Origin: Paenibacillus montanisoli
GTDB taxonomy: Bacteria > Bacillota > Bacilli > Paenibacillales > Paenibacillaceae
Direction: 5' to 3'
Assembly: GCF_003268025.1 (NCBI RefSeq)
Contig: NZ_QLUW01000004.1
Span: 62,001 to 126,000 of the forward strand
DNA: 64,000 nucleotides
Shown here: positions 52,379 to 62,179 of the stretch, piece by piece
Position numbering within the stretch: position 1 is the first letter of the stretch
Layout: the number at the start of each line of letters is the position of its first letter
Program-made: the position numbers and the translations under genes
Notes under the pieces: generated by a model
The model's database searches: none
Told to the model about the DNA's origin: nothing
The model's input: the letters and a program-made list of their open reading frames with translations, nothing else

Positions 52379-53773
52379 CTATTCCCCCGGCAGCAGCTTG
52401 AATAACCGTTTCATCTCGGCTTCATCCGGAGGAAATACGCCTTTGACGGAAGCTTCACGCTCGCCATCCGCTTCCTCCTTCGCAGGCCAGTCCCGCCACA
52501 CGGCGACATAGACCAGCCCGCTCCCGCTGGCAAGCAGCTCATATCGCCGCCCCTCCTCTTGAAACAGCTGCTCCTTCTCGCTCCAGTCCGCAACCGGGAT
52601 AACGCGCAGCGCCAAAATCTCTTCCCGCTTGTTCGTCTCCTCGACATAACGGTCTAACGCGACGTCATCGGCGCCGCCGTCCGTCAACTTTCTAAACGTA
52701 TAGTCCGACCACGACATCGGAAGCTGCAGCTCATAGGAACGATAGGCATCGACATAGCGCTCGCCTACAACATCGAAGCCACCGTTGCCGTTCCACTGCT
52801 TATGCTGCTCGATCCATAGCAAATCGCTGTACGCGATCCCTTGCGATTGCCCGGGCGCTTCGCGCAGCGTATGAAGCTCCAAGATCCCGTCTCCGTTGTC
52901 GTCGCCGCTTAATTGTACGTTGGCATTGATCTGCACCTTATCATCGCCCGAAACCTCCGGCGGATAAATGGGGACGAGCTCCTCGGCTTGCCAAGCGAGC
53001 ATCGTCGTTGTCGAAGCATCTGCCCCGATAGCCGCATCCGCCAGTACGCCGTAGCGGTTCTGAGCGATTTTGCCTAGCTTGACCTGCAAATATTCGTTCA
53101 CCGACCCGTCCAGCATGGTCGAGGCTATTTTGCCCAATTGATCTCCTTGAAAACGATAGATGCCGATCGACGCCGTCAACTCCTGGCGCTGCAGCTGAAT
53201 CAAGGCAAGCTCGGCGTCGCCGTCCCCGTCCGCATCGCCCGAACCCATCGTATCATAAGGCAGCTCCGACAGCGGTTTAGGAGGCTCCATGATTTGCGCA
53301 GCCGAGTCGATATGATAGAGCGTCAGCATATGCTGCGGCTCGCCGAACTGGTTCCAACCGATCAAGAGCTCCGGCTTTCCGTCCCGGTCCAGGTCGCCCG
53401 TTCGCAGTACATCCACGCCATAGTTGGACGATTCGGCAAACGTAAACCATTGCTCCCAGCCCCCATCCGCGCCGCGAAGCACCATCACATGCTCCGCGCC
53501 GCCTTCATCCGAGTAAACGACAAAAGCCTCCCGTTTCCCGTCGCCGTCCGCATCCATCCGGATCACGGCCGAATTCGCGGGCTCCTTCATCGCGAGCGAA
53601 AGCTTCGCTCTTGGAGGCAGCAGCTCGCGGACCGCGGAAGCCAGCGCGGCGTTTTCCGGCGTGGAACGCGGATTCAGCAGCAGATCGGCCGGCGTCGCCG
53701 TAATCTGGCATCCGGACAGAACCAGCAAGCTCAACAGAAGAGCGGTTCGTTTTATCCATTGTCGTTCGTCCAT
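52379..53773 (-). CDS. FG-GAP/VCBS-like repeat lipoprotein
   Basis: A 464-residue lipoprotein: signal ALLLSLLVLSGC with lipid Cys22. Several calcium-loop repeats of FG-GAP type follow: MDADGDGKREAFVV, DLDRDGKPELLIGW, GDADGDGDAELALI and DDNGDGILELHTL, consistent with an incomplete beta-propeller in the extracellular space. Position just before the response regulator and kinase suggests it may feed that system or be ruled by it; this is inference. Confidence 0.8.
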   Translation of the reverse strand: MDERQWIKRTALLLSLLVLSGCQITATPADLLLNPRSTPENAALASAVRELLPPRAKLSLAMKEPANSAVIRMDADGDGKREAFVVYSDEGGAEHVMVLRGADGGWEQWFTFAESSNYGVDVLRTGDLDRDGKPELLIGWNQFGEPQHMLTLYHIDSAAQIMEPPKPLSELPYDTMGSGDADGDGDAELALIQLQRQELTASIGIYRFQGDQLGKIASTMLDGSVNEYLQVKLGKIAQNRYGVLADAAIGADASTTTMLAWQAEELVPIYPPEVSGDDKVQINANVQLSGDDNGDGILELHTLREAPGQSQGIAYSDLLWIEQHKQWNGNGGFDVVGERYVDAYRSYELQLPMSWSDYTFRKLTDGGADDVALDRYVEETNKREEILALRVIPVADWSEKEQLFQEEGRRYELLASGSGLVYVAVWRDWPAKEEADGEREASVKGVFPPDEAEMKRLFKLLPGE

Positions 53774-53800
53774 TCTCGCGCTCCTTCCGCACCGCTGGTC

Positions 53801-55240
53801 CTACTTGTTCTTCGCAGCCGGTTTCCCGCTTGACTTGGCGGCCAGCAGTTCGCTCACGGTAACGAAGGTGTAGCCTTTACTCTGCAAATCTTCAATGATC
53901 AGAGGAAGCAGCTGAACCGTGTTATTCACATATTTATTCCCAAAGGAATGCATCAAAATAATACCGCCATTTCGCGTATTCTTGCTCACGTTGGCCCTCA
54001 TCTGCGAAACGGAGCTGCCTTCCCAATCCCGCGTATCGACCGTCCAGCCGATCAGCTCGCGGTGGTTTTGCTTTACGATATCCTTCAACTGCGGCGAAAC
54101 GGCGCCGTACGGCGCGCGCACCAAACGGGGGACATAGCCGATCTGTTTGTCGATTAGCATATCCGTCCATTTAATCTGCTCTACTATTTTGCCGCTGTCA
54201 AGCTTAGTTAAATTCTTATGAGCGTAACTATGATTGCCGATCTCGCTGCCTTCGCGGCTGATGCGTTGCATCACCTTCGCATGGCGCTTCACTTGTAGGC
54301 CAACCGTGAAAAAGGTCGCACGGATTTTCTTCGCCTTCAAAATATCCAAAATCGCCGGCGTAAACCGGTCATCCGGCCCGTCGTCGAACGTCAGCGCAAC
54401 CAGCTTCGCGCCTTTCTTTACCGAGTACGCCGCTGCCGGCTCCGTCGGCAGATCGAGTGCGGCCGGCTTCACCGGCGGCTGCTTCGCCGCCGATTCGGCT
54501 TTCGAAGCCGAACTTGTGCCCGCCCCATTTGCAGGTTTAGGGACTCCTTCGGCACTGTCAACTTTGCTCGTATCGGATGGCTTCTTCTCCGAAGCCGTAT
54601 TCGTTTTCGCATCCGCTCCGGTAGCCTGACTACCCGCCGGATTAGTTTTTGCGGCCGCTCCCGCTTCTTTACCATTCACCGCTCCGGATCCTTCGGCCGC
54701 CTTCTCGGCCGATGCCCCTTGCCCAGCCGCCGAACCAGCTCCATCGTCTGGCCTCCCCGCCGCGGCTCCGGATCCATCCGCCGGCTTCTCGGCCGATACC
54801 GCTTCCCCAGCCGCTGCTCCGGCACTATTGGCCGTCTTCACGGCTGATACCGCTCTCCCAGCCGCCGTTCTGGCACCATTAGCCGACTTCTTGGCCAAAG
54901 CCACTTGCCATGTCACCGCACCGGTTTCACTGCCCGACTGCCCGGCTGATACCGACTGCCCGGCAACTGCTGCCAGGCCACCAGCCGCGCTCCTTTTTGC
55001 ATCCATGCTCGCCCCGCCTTCTGCGTGCTTCCAGCCCGGTGAAGCTGCCGTCTCCGCTTCATGGCCGCGAGCTGCCTCCCGCTCGATTGGAGCGGCTAAT
55101 CGAAGCTGAACCGATGCAACGGTCCGCACCGATAACCGAGGCTCCTCAGTCCCGCAGCCGGCGAGCAGCCCTGTTATAAGGATGGCTGCCATCAAGGCGG
55201 CTGTATATTTCTTTTGCCCTACTCCCAGTTTAGCCCGCAT
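53801..55240 (-). CDS. Polysaccharide deacetylase lipoprotein (NodB domain)
   Basis: A 479-residue surface enzyme. Lipobox LLAGC (Cys29). A low-complexity Ala/Gly/Ser/Lys linker occupies about 60-265, with repeats of the type GSGAAAGR / EKPADGSG. The NodB catalytic domain follows: TFDDGPDD near 284 (catalytic Asp and metal Asp), GNHSYAHKNLTKL (metal His pair), VRAPYGAVSP, and the late GGIILMHSFGN. The family removes acetyl groups from peptidoglycan or chitin-like glycans. It is 27 bases upstream of the FG-GAP gene, so likely in the same operon with the two-component system. Confidence 0.88.
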   Translation of the reverse strand: MRAKLGVGQKKYTAALMAAILITGLLAGCGTEEPRLSVRTVASVQLRLAAPIEREAARGHEAETAASPGWKHAEGGASMDAKRSAAGGLAAVAGQSVSAGQSGSETGAVTWQVALAKKSANGARTAAGRAVSAVKTANSAGAAAGEAVSAEKPADGSGAAAGRPDDGAGSAAGQGASAEKAAEGSGAVNGKEAGAAAKTNPAGSQATGADAKTNTASEKKPSDTSKVDSAEGVPKPANGAGTSSASKAESAAKQPPVKPAALDLPTEPAAAYSVKKGAKLVALTFDDGPDDRFTPAILDILKAKKIRATFFTVGLQVKRHAKVMQRISREGSEIGNHSYAHKNLTKLDSGKIVEQIKWTDMLIDKQIGYVPRLVRAPYGAVSPQLKDIVKQNHRELIGWTVDTRDWEGSSVSQMRANVSKNTRNGGIILMHSFGNKYVNNTVQLLPLIIEDLQSKGYTFVTVSELLAAKSSGKPAAKNK

Positions 55241-55378
55241 ACCGCTATCCCCTCACAGCACCGGTTTTCAAACTACTTCTTCTTTCACTCTCCCAATACC
55301 TCTATGCTAATAGAATCAGGCGATCGAGTAGTTACAAAGAAGTAACACCGGGGCCGAGAAAGGCCGGCGTAGGCAAAA

Positions 55379-55406
55379 CAAAAACCCCACGTTTAACCGT
55401 GGGGTT
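55379..55406 (-). terminator. Terminator of the purine operon
   Basis: AACCCCACG pairs with CGTGGGGTT across six bases and is followed by TTTTTGTTTTG on the minus strand. It begins 14 bases after the purD stop. Confidence 0.9.
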
Positions 55407-55419
55407 CCATACAAAAAGC

Positions 55420-56688
55420 CTATTTCAGCGCTTTCGCTGCAATATCCGTCCGGCAGTGCATGCCGTCAAAATGAATCGCGCTCACCGCTTCATACGCCTT
55501 CGCGCGCGCTTCCGCGATATCGCTGCCGCGGCCGACGATGCCAAGCACGCGTCCGCCGTTCGTCACGATTTCACCGCCGTCTGCCAGCGCCGTACCGGCA
55601 TGGAACACCAGCGCGCCTTGCGCTTTTGCAGCCTCCAGTCCAGTGATGACACGGCCTTTCGGGTACGAAGCCGGGTAGCCTTCGGATGCGGCGATGACGC
55701 ATACCGCTGCCTCGTCGCTCCACTCGATGTCTAGCTGCCCGAGGCGGCCGTTCATCGATGCGAGGATGATGTCAAGCAGATCGGTCTTCAGACGAGGAAG
55801 CACGACCTGCGTCTCCGGATCGCCCATCCGAGCGTTGAACTCGATTGTTTTCGGACCGTCCTTCGTGATCATCAGCCCTGCGAAAAGAACGCCGCGGAAC
55901 GGACGGCCTTCGCTAACCATGGCGCGAGCCGTCGGCTTGATGATGTTCTCAATCGCGTCTTCCACGATCGCCGGATCAATGTGAGGCAGCGGGGAGTAGG
56001 TGCCCATGCCGCCGGTGTTCGGGCCTTTATCGTTGTCGAATACAGGCTTGTGGTCTTGAGCCGGTACCATCGCGCGCACCGTTTCGCCGTCAACGAATGC
56101 TAGGATGGACATTTCTTGTCCAGCCAGGAATTCTTCGATGACGACGCGTCCGCCGGATTCGCCGAACACTTTGCCGACCATCATGCCATGGAGCGCTTCC
56201 TCGGCTTCTTCCATCGTTGCCGCAACGGTAACGCCTTTGCCTGCCGCAAGGCCATCCGCTTTCACGACGATCGGCAGCTCCTGCTGGCGCAGGTAAGCCA
56301 GGGCCGACTCGTAATCGGTGAACGTCTCGTATTTGGCCGTCGGAATCTCGTACTTCTTCAGCAGGTTTTTCATGAAAATCTTGCTGCCTTCGATTTCCGC
56401 CGCATTCTTGCGAGGGCCGTAAACCGGAATATTGTGCGCCTCGAACGCGTCGACGATGCCTTCCGCAAGCGGATCGTCCGGACCTACGACTACGAGATCC
56501 ACTTCGTTGTCGATGGCGAACTGAATGAGATCGCTGAACCGGTTAACCGGAATCGGCACGCATTCCGCCAGCTCTGCGATACCCGCGTTGCCGGGTGCAC
56601 AAAAGATTTTGCTAACTTTATCGCTCTTGTTCAGCGACCAGACGATGGCATGCTCACGCCCGCCGCCGCCGATAACCATAATCCGCAA
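55420..56688 (-). CDS. purD: Phosphoribosylamine-glycine ligase
   Basis: A 422-residue ATP-grasp enzyme joining glycine to phosphoribosylamine (purine step 2). It has VIGGGGREHAIVWSL at the N-terminus, ATP-grasp motifs LPIVVKADGLAAGKGVTVA and RVVIEEFLAGQEMSILAF, then GPNTGGMGTYSPLPH and EFNARMGDPETQVVLPRL. Last gene of the operon; 17 bases after purH. Confidence 0.96.
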   Translation of the reverse strand: MRIMVIGGGGREHAIVWSLNKSDKVSKIFCAPGNAGIAELAECVPIPVNRFSDLIQFAIDNEVDLVVVGPDDPLAEGIVDAFEAHNIPVYGPRKNAAEIEGSKIFMKNLLKKYEIPTAKYETFTDYESALAYLRQQELPIVVKADGLAAGKGVTVAATMEEAEEALHGMMVGKVFGESGGRVVIEEFLAGQEMSILAFVDGETVRAMVPAQDHKPVFDNDKGPNTGGMGTYSPLPHIDPAIVEDAIENIIKPTARAMVSEGRPFRGVLFAGLMITKDGPKTIEFNARMGDPETQVVLPRLKTDLLDIILASMNGRLGQLDIEWSDEAAVCVIAASEGYPASYPKGRVITGLEAAKAQGALVFHAGTALADGGEIVTNGGRVLGIVGRGSDIAEARAKAYEAVSAIHFDGMHCRTDIAAKALK

Positions 56689-56705
56689 AGGAAGCCCTCC
56701 CCGTC

Positions 56706-58253
56706 CTAGTGTTTAAAATGACGGACGCCCGTCAGCACCATCGCAATATTGTTCGCGTTCGCAACCGCGATGGACTCTTCGTCCTTGATCGAACCGCCCG
56801 GCTGGATGACGGCCGTTATGCCTGCTTTTGCCGCAAGCTCCAGCGTGTCGCCCATAGGGAAGAACGCATCGGATGCGAGCACCGCGCCTTTTGCCTTCTC
56901 GCCTGCTTGCTCGATGGCGATGCGCGCTGCGCCGACGCGGTTCATTTGACCTGCGCCTACGCCGACCGTCATGTCGTCTGCCGACAGCAGGATCGCGTTC
57001 GACTTCACATGCTTGACGACCTTCCAGCCGAACAGCAGCTGCTTAAGCTCTTCTTCGGTCGGCTTGCGGTTTGTCACGACCTTGATGTCCTCTTCCGTCA
57101 GGCTGTGCACGTCACTCTCTTGCACCAGCATGCCGCCGTCAACGCTAGTCACGAGCCACTCCGGCTTGCGCTCGCCTGCCGCTTGGATCTCGCCCAGCTT
57201 CATGAGGCGGATATTCTTCTTCTTCGTCAGCACTTCCAGCGCTTCAGGCGTGAAGTCCGGCGCAATAACGATCTCGAGGAAAATCTCGCTCAGCAGCTTC
57301 GCCGTCTCTTCGCCGATCGTGCGGTTCGCCGCTACGATGCCGCCGAAGATGGAGGTAGGGTCGGCTGCGTATGCTTTTTTGTACGCTTCGTGGATGTCGC
57401 TGCCGATGCCCACGCCGCAAGGGTTCATATGCTTCACCGCGACGACGGCCGGCTCGTTGAATTCCTTCACGATAGCGAGTGCCGCATTCGCGTCATTGAT
57501 GTTGTTGTAGGAAAGCTCCTTGCCATGCAGCTGCTCCGCAGTTGTGATGTTGCCGGCGGATGCGAGCGGCTTGCGGTAAAACGCCGCTTTTTGGTGCGGG
57601 TTCTCGCCATAGCGCAGATCTTGCACTTTCTCGTACGTTACGGTGTAGCTCTCTGGAAGCGGATTGCCTTGCAGCTTCGAAAGGTAGTCCGAGATCAGCG
57701 CGTCGTATGCGCCGGTGTGGCGGAATACTTTGGCTGCCAGCTGTTTGCGAGTATCCAGCGTCGTGTCGCCGCTTGCTTTGATTTCGTCCAGAACGGATTG
57801 ATAATCTGCTGCGTCTACGACGACCGTCACGAATGCGTGGTTTTTCGCCGCCGAACGAAGCATCGTCGGGCCGCCGATATCGATGTTCTCGATCGCGTCT
57901 TCGTACGTGACATCCGGCTTCGCAATCGTCGCCGCAAAAGGATACAGGTTAACGACCACCAGATCGATATAGTCAAGACCTAGCTCCTGCATCGCTTTCT
58001 GATGCTCTTCGTCATCGCGAACCGCGAGCAGGCCGCTGTGCACCGCCGGGTGCAGCGTCTTTACGCGTCCGTCGAGAATTTCCGGGAAGCCCGTCACATC
58101 GGAGATGCCGATGACCGGCACGCCTTCTTTTTCCAACAGGCTCGCCGTGCCGCCCGTCGAAATAATTTGCACGCCAAGGCCGGCCAGCGCCCGCGAAAAT
58201 TCCACAATCCCCGTCTTATCCGATACGCTAATAAGTGCTCTGCGAATGCTCAA
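56706..58253 (-). CDS. purH: Bifunctional AICAR transformylase/IMP cyclohydrolase
   Basis: A 515-residue enzyme performing the last two steps to IMP. N-terminal IMP cyclohydrolase: [30 protein letters not shown]-terminal transformylase: [12 protein letters not shown] containing the catalytic Lys-His pair, and late [18 protein letters not shown]. Length is normal. It follows a 51-bp minisatellite and a 70-base gap. Confidence 0.96.
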   Translation of the reverse strand: MSIRRALISVSDKTGIVEFSRALAGLGVQIISTGGTASLLEKEGVPVIGISDVTGFPEILDGRVKTLHPAVHSGLLAVRDDEEHQKAMQELGLDYIDLVVVNLYPFAATIAKPDVTYEDAIENIDIGGPTMLRSAAKNHAFVTVVVDAADYQSVLDEIKASGDTTLDTRKQLAAKVFRHTGAYDALISDYLSKLQGNPLPESYTVTYEKVQDLRYGENPHQKAAFYRKPLASAGNITTAEQLHGKELSYNNINDANAALAIVKEFNEPAVVAVKHMNPCGVGIGSDIHEAYKKAYAADPTSIFGGIVAANRTIGEETAKLLSEIFLEIVIAPDFTPEALEVLTKKKNIRLMKLGEIQAAGERKPEWLVTSVDGGMLVQESDVHSLTEEDIKVVTNRKPTEEELKQLLFGWKVVKHVKSNAILLSADDMTVGVGAGQMNRVGAARIAIEQAGEKAKGAVLASDAFFPMGDTLELAAKAGITAVIQPGGSIKDEESIAVANANNIAMVLTGVRHFKH

Positions 58254-58324
58254 AATAGAACCTCCTAAAAGTTATTGCGCTCCCCTGCGAGTTACGCGCT
58301 CTATCCTGTTTTCTTTACCTTCCT

Positions 58325-58786
58325 TTAAGTGCAGCCAATGTAGTGCTCCAGCAGCTCCTCTTTGACTCGTTCATCCAAAATTCCGCCAATGTAGTGCTCC
58401 AGCAGCTCCTCTTTGACTCGTTCAGCCAAAGTTCCGCCAATGTGGTGCTCTAGGGGCTCCTCTTTGACTCGTTCTGCCAAAGTTCCGCCAATGTAGCGCT
58501 CTAGGAGCTCTTCTTTGACTCGTTCTGCCAAAGTTCCGCCAATGTAGCGCTCCAGGGGCTCCTCTTTGACTCGTTCTGCCAAAGTTCCGCCAATGTAGTG
58601 CTCTAGGGGCTCCTCTTTGACTCGTTCTGCCAAAGTTCCGCCAATGTAGTGCTCTAGGGGCTCCTCTTTAACTCGTTCTGCCAAAGTTCCGCCAATGTAG
58701 CGCTCTAGGAGCTCCTCTTTGACTCGTTCTGCCAAAGTTCCGCCAATGTAGCGCTCCAGGGGCTCCTCTTTGACTCGTTCAGCCAA
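58325..58786 (-). repeat. 51-bp minisatellite, nine units, between purN and purH
   Basis: Nine near-identical 51-bp units. On the minus strand the frame is open throughout and would give 153 residues of the 17-residue unit GGTLAERVKEEPLERYI, varying at P/L, R/H and Y/H. The only start is a TTG at 58786 without a ribosome site. Because 51 is divisible by three, a stop-free unit stays open when copied, so the open frame is weak evidence of translation. The pur order continues on both sides, so the tract lies within the transcript. Confidence 0.85.
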
Positions 58787-58839
58787 TGTGTCGAGCGTGC
58801 AGCTGATCCGCCACTGGATCTAGTGGCAACAGCTGCTCG

Positions 58840-59451
58840 TTACTTCACAACAACCCGCCGGCCGTCCAGCTGAACGGCCCCGGCTGCGATCCGCGACACG
58901 ACCCACGGGAGCAGCTCCTGCTCCGCCGCATGAATGCGTGGCGCAAGCGTCTCCTCCGTGTCATCGTCCGCAATCTCGACGGCGCGCTGCGCGATGATCG
59001 GCCCGCTATCGAGGCCGCCGTCGACGTAGTGAACGGTGACCCCCGTCACCTTCACGCCGTACTCCAGCGCCTGCCGGATGCCGTTCACGCCCGGAAAAGC
59101 CGGCAGCAACGACGGATGCACGTTGATCATCCGGCCGTAGAACGGCTCCACGAGTAGCGGAGTGATGATCCGCATGTACCCCGCGAGCACGATCAAATCC
59201 ACCTCTCGCCTGCGGAGCTCCGCCAAGATTTCCGTCTCGTACGTTTCGCGGGACGAATACTCGCGCGGACGAAACGTAAACACATCGACGCCAGCTTCGC
59301 GTGCGCGTTCAACCACAGGCGCCTCAGGCTTGTCACAAACAAGAAGCTCGAGGCTTGCGCCCTCGAGCCTTTGTTGTTTTGCCGCATCCGCGAGCGCCCC
59401 GAAGTTCGAGCCGAAGCCCGAGGCAAACACGGCGACGCGCATGCCGGCCAT
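58840..59451 (-). CDS. purN: Phosphoribosylglycinamide formyltransferase
   Basis: A 203-residue folate-dependent enzyme (purine step 3). It has AVFASGFGSNFGAL, the catalytic segment MINVHPSLLPAFPG (Asn, His), and HYVDGGLDSGPIIAQ (Asp). The ATG overlaps the purM stop by one base (TAATG). Confidence 0.95.
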   Translation of the reverse strand: MAGMRVAVFASGFGSNFGALADAAKQQRLEGASLELLVCDKPEAPVVERAREAGVDVFTFRPREYSSRETYETEILAELRRREVDLIVLAGYMRIITPLLVEPFYGRMINVHPSLLPAFPGVNGIRQALEYGVKVTGVTVHYVDGGLDSGPIIAQRAVEIADDDTEETLAPRIHAAEQELLPWVVSRIAAGAVQLDGRRVVVK

Positions 59452-60494
59452 TAAACGTCCGCTCCCGTAAAGGTCACAATACGGCTACCTTCCGTTACTT
59501 TACCGATGATGTAAGCATCTTCGCCCAGCTCGCGTGCAATGCGCAGCGCTTCCTCGGCTTGTTCGGCTGGAACAACGACGACCATGCCCACACCCATGTT
59601 GAATGTCGTGAACATGTCGCGGTTCGTGATCGAGCCTTTTTCCTGCATCAGCTTAAAGATCGGTTGAATCGGCCAGGAACCATATGCGATTTCAACGTTG
59701 ACGCCTTCCGGCAGAACGCGCGGAATATTTTCGATGAAGCCGCCGCCCGTGATGTGCGCCATCCCTTTAACCTGTACTTGCTTGATCAGCTCAAGCACGG
59801 ATTTCACGTAAATCTTGGTCGGCTCGATGATGACATCGCCGAGCTTCTTGCCGCCAAGCTCCGGCAGCTCCGAATCCAGGCTATAGCCAGCCGTATCAAG
59901 CAGCAAACGGCGAACCAGCGAGTAGCCGTTGCTGTGGATGCCGCTCGAAGCGAGGCCAAGCACGACATCGCCAGGGGCAATCGTTTTGCCGTCGATGATC
60001 TTCTTCTTGTCGACGATGCCGACCGTAAAGCCCGCGATATCGTACTCATCGCCTTGGTACATGCCGGGCATTTCAGCCGTTTCGCCGCCGATCAGCGCAC
60101 AGCCGGACTGCACGCAGCCGTCGGAGATGCCTTTGACGATCGCTTCGATTTTCTCAGGCTCGACTTTGCCGCAAGCCAAGTAATCGAGGAAGAACAGCGG
60201 CTCCGCGCCTTGAACGATAATATCGTTCACGCACATCGCAACCGCGTCGATCCCGATCGTATCGTGCTTGTCCATCGCAAAAGCGACCTTCAGCTTCGTG
60301 CCCACGCCGTCCGTGCCCGATACCAAAACCGGCTCCTCGTACTTGTCTTTATTCAACCCGAACAGGCCGCCGAAGCCGCCAAGATCCGTCAGCACTTCCG
60401 GACGGAACGTCTTCTTTACGTGCTTCTTCATCCGTTCGACCGCTTCGTTGCCCGCCGCGATGTCAACTCCGGCTTGTTTATAAGCTTCTGACAC
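59451..60494 (-). CDS. purM: Phosphoribosylformylglycinamidine cyclo-ligase
   Basis: A 347-residue AIR synthetase. It has [47 protein letters not shown] and [16 protein letters not shown]. The GTG at 60494 is taken as the start (AAGGAG eight bases upstream), giving the usual family length; the open frame begins three codons earlier. A 139-bp palindromic element lies between it and purF. Confidence 0.95.
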   Translation of the reverse strand: MSEAYKQAGVDIAAGNEAVERMKKHVKKTFRPEVLTDLGGFGGLFGLNKDKYEEPVLVSGTDGVGTKLKVAFAMDKHDTIGIDAVAMCVNDIIVQGAEPLFFLDYLACGKVEPEKIEAIVKGISDGCVQSGCALIGGETAEMPGMYQGDEYDIAGFTVGIVDKKKIIDGKTIAPGDVVLGLASSGIHSNGYSLVRRLLLDTAGYSLDSELPELGGKKLGDVIIEPTKIYVKSVLELIKQVQVKGMAHITGGGFIENIPRVLPEGVNVEIAYGSWPIQPIFKLMQEKGSITNRDMFTTFNMGVGMVVVVPAEQAEEALRIARELGEDAYIIGKVTEGSRIVTFTGADV

Positions 60495-60547
60495 GATTGT
60501 CACTCCTTATATTTATAAATCATGCTGTTCAAGTAGGTAGGTGCCCC

Positions 60548-60686
60548 GGTGACCGGAGAGTCGATATGGAGTCGGAACAGCGTCAGCGGTCGCCTTTGTA
60601 GATGGATTTCCAACCTATACAGGTTAGAAATTCAAAGAAATCCATCTACAACAGCGAGTGGAGACCCATATCGACCGCAGGTCACG
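60548..60686. repeat. Large imperfect palindrome between purF and purM
   Basis: Nested arms: GTGACC (60549) with GGTCAC (60680); TCGATATGG (60561) with CCATATCGA (60666); TTGTAGATGGATTTC (60596) with GAAATCCATCTACAA (60637), a perfect 15-bp stem; inner AACCT/AGGTT. No T-run, so not a plain terminator. Could be a mobile palindromic insert or an RNA processing/stability structure within the pur transcript. Confidence 0.75.
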
Positions 60687-60700
60687 AACTTAGCACCGGA

Positions 60701-62179
60701 CTAGCACGAACAGCTCTTCTCCGAAGCCGGATCGACCGGCGTCGGATAATCATTATCGAAGCATGCGAGGCACATGCCCCGGTTGTATTCGCCGTCGTTG
60801 CCGCCAACGGCTTCAATAAAGCCATCATGGCTTAGAAATACCAACGAATCCGCGTTTATCGCCTTGCGGATCTCTTCCACGGACTTCTGCGAAGCGATCA
60901 GCTCCTTGCGGTCAGGCGTGTCGATGCCGTAGTAGCAAGGATTCATGAACGGCGGCGAGGTGATGCACACATGAACCTCGGTCGCGCCCGCTTCGCGAAG
61001 CAGGTTCACGATGCGAAGGCTCGTCGTTCCGCGCACGATGGAGTCGTCGATCATAACGACGCGTTTACCTTCGACCACTTTGCGAACCGCGGAAAGCTTC
61101 ATTTTAACGCCTTTCTCGCGCAGCTCCTGCGATGGCTGGATGAACGTACGGCCCGTGTACTTGTTCTTGATCAGTCCAAGCTCGTAAGGGATGCCCGTCT
61201 GCTCCGCATAGCCGATTGCCGCGGAAATGCTGGAATCCGGCACGCCGGTTACGACATCCGCGTCGAAGAACGCTTCTAATGCCAGCTGTCGGCCCATGCG
61301 CTTGCGCGCCGAGTGCAGGTTGATGCCGTTAATGTCGCTGTCCGGTCGAGCAAAATAAATATATTCCATCGCGCACGTCGCGCGGCGCTCCATCTTCTCG
61401 AAACGGTCTTCCCTCAGACCGTTCTTGTCGAGGATGAGCAGCTCGCCCGGCTGTACGTCTCGTACGTACTCCGCGCCGCATGTTTCCAGAGCGCATGTCT
61501 CGGAAGCGAACACGTAGCCATCGCCCAGTTTGCCCATGACTAGCGGGCGCAAACCGTGGCCGTCGGAAGCGACAAGCAGCTTATCGTTCGTCATGATAAG
61601 GAAAGCAAATCCGCCGATAATCCGCTGCAGCGCATCCTTCGCCGCGTTGACGAAATCTTTGCTCGAGCGCGCGATCAGATGAGCGATAACTTCCGTATCG
61701 CTCGTCGTTTGGAAGATCGAGCCTTGGCTCTCCAGCTCCTTGCGGATCGCTGGAGCGTTCACGATGTTTCCGTTTGTCGCCACAGCCAAGTCGCCGTCAC
61801 GGTATTTGAAGATAAGCGGCTGCGCGTTCGCGAGCTTGCTTTCTCCTGCGGTCGAGTAACGCACATGTCCAATGATACGGTCGCCCGGAAGGCCTTCCAG
61901 CTTCGACTGGTCGAACACTTCCTTCACGAGACCCATGCCGCGGTGATACGTGAATTTGCCGTTTTCCGATTCCACTGCTGCCATTCCGGCGCTCTCTTCC
62001 CCGCGGTGCTGCAGCGCATGGAGGCCATAGTAGCCGAGGGAGCAGGCATCCGGGATGCCAAACACCCCGAATACCCCGCACTCTTCGCGCAATTTATCGA
62101 AAATATCGTCACGGCCGATGCCTTCGTTATAGTGATTGCCAGTCCACAGCTTCGGCAGCTGCTTTATTTCATCAGACAT
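60701..62179 (-). CDS. purF: Amidophosphoribosyltransferase
   Basis: A 492-residue enzyme of purine step 1. A short propeptide precedes the N-terminal nucleophile Cys ([13 protein letters not shown]). The glutaminase part has [15 protein letters not shown]; the PRPP-binding part has [18 protein letters not shown]. Cysteines for the 4Fe-4S cluster of the Bacillus type are spread through the C-terminal half, and the end is SCSC. Its start lies 16 bases inside the end of purL, so the two are coupled. Confidence 0.96.
   Translation of the reverse strand: MSDEIKQLPKLWTGNHYNEGIGRDDIFDKLREECGVFGVFGIPDACSLGYYGLHALQHRGEESAGMAAVESENGKFTYHRGMGLVKEVFDQSKLEGLPGDRIIGHVRYSTAGESKLANAQPLIFKYRDGDLAVATNGNIVNAPAIRKELESQGSIFQTTSDTEVIAHLIARSSKDFVNAAKDALQRIIGGFAFLIMTNDKLLVASDGHGLRPLVMGKLGDGYVFASETCALETCGAEYVRDVQPGELLILDKNGLREDRFEKMERRATCAMEYIYFARPDSDINGINLHSARKRMGRQLALEAFFDADVVTGVPDSSISAAIGYAEQTGIPYELGLIKNKYTGRTFIQPSQELREKGVKMKLSAVRKVVEGKRVVMIDDSIVRGTTSLRIVNLLREAGATEVHVCITSPPFMNPCYYGIDTPDRKELIASQKSVEEIRKAINADSLVFLSHDGFIEAVGGNDGEYNRGMCLACFDNDYPTPVDPASEKSCSC

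Noticed and set aside
58325-58786. CRISPR array
   Set aside because: The 51-bp units are contiguous with no unique spacers, so this is a tandem minisatellite.
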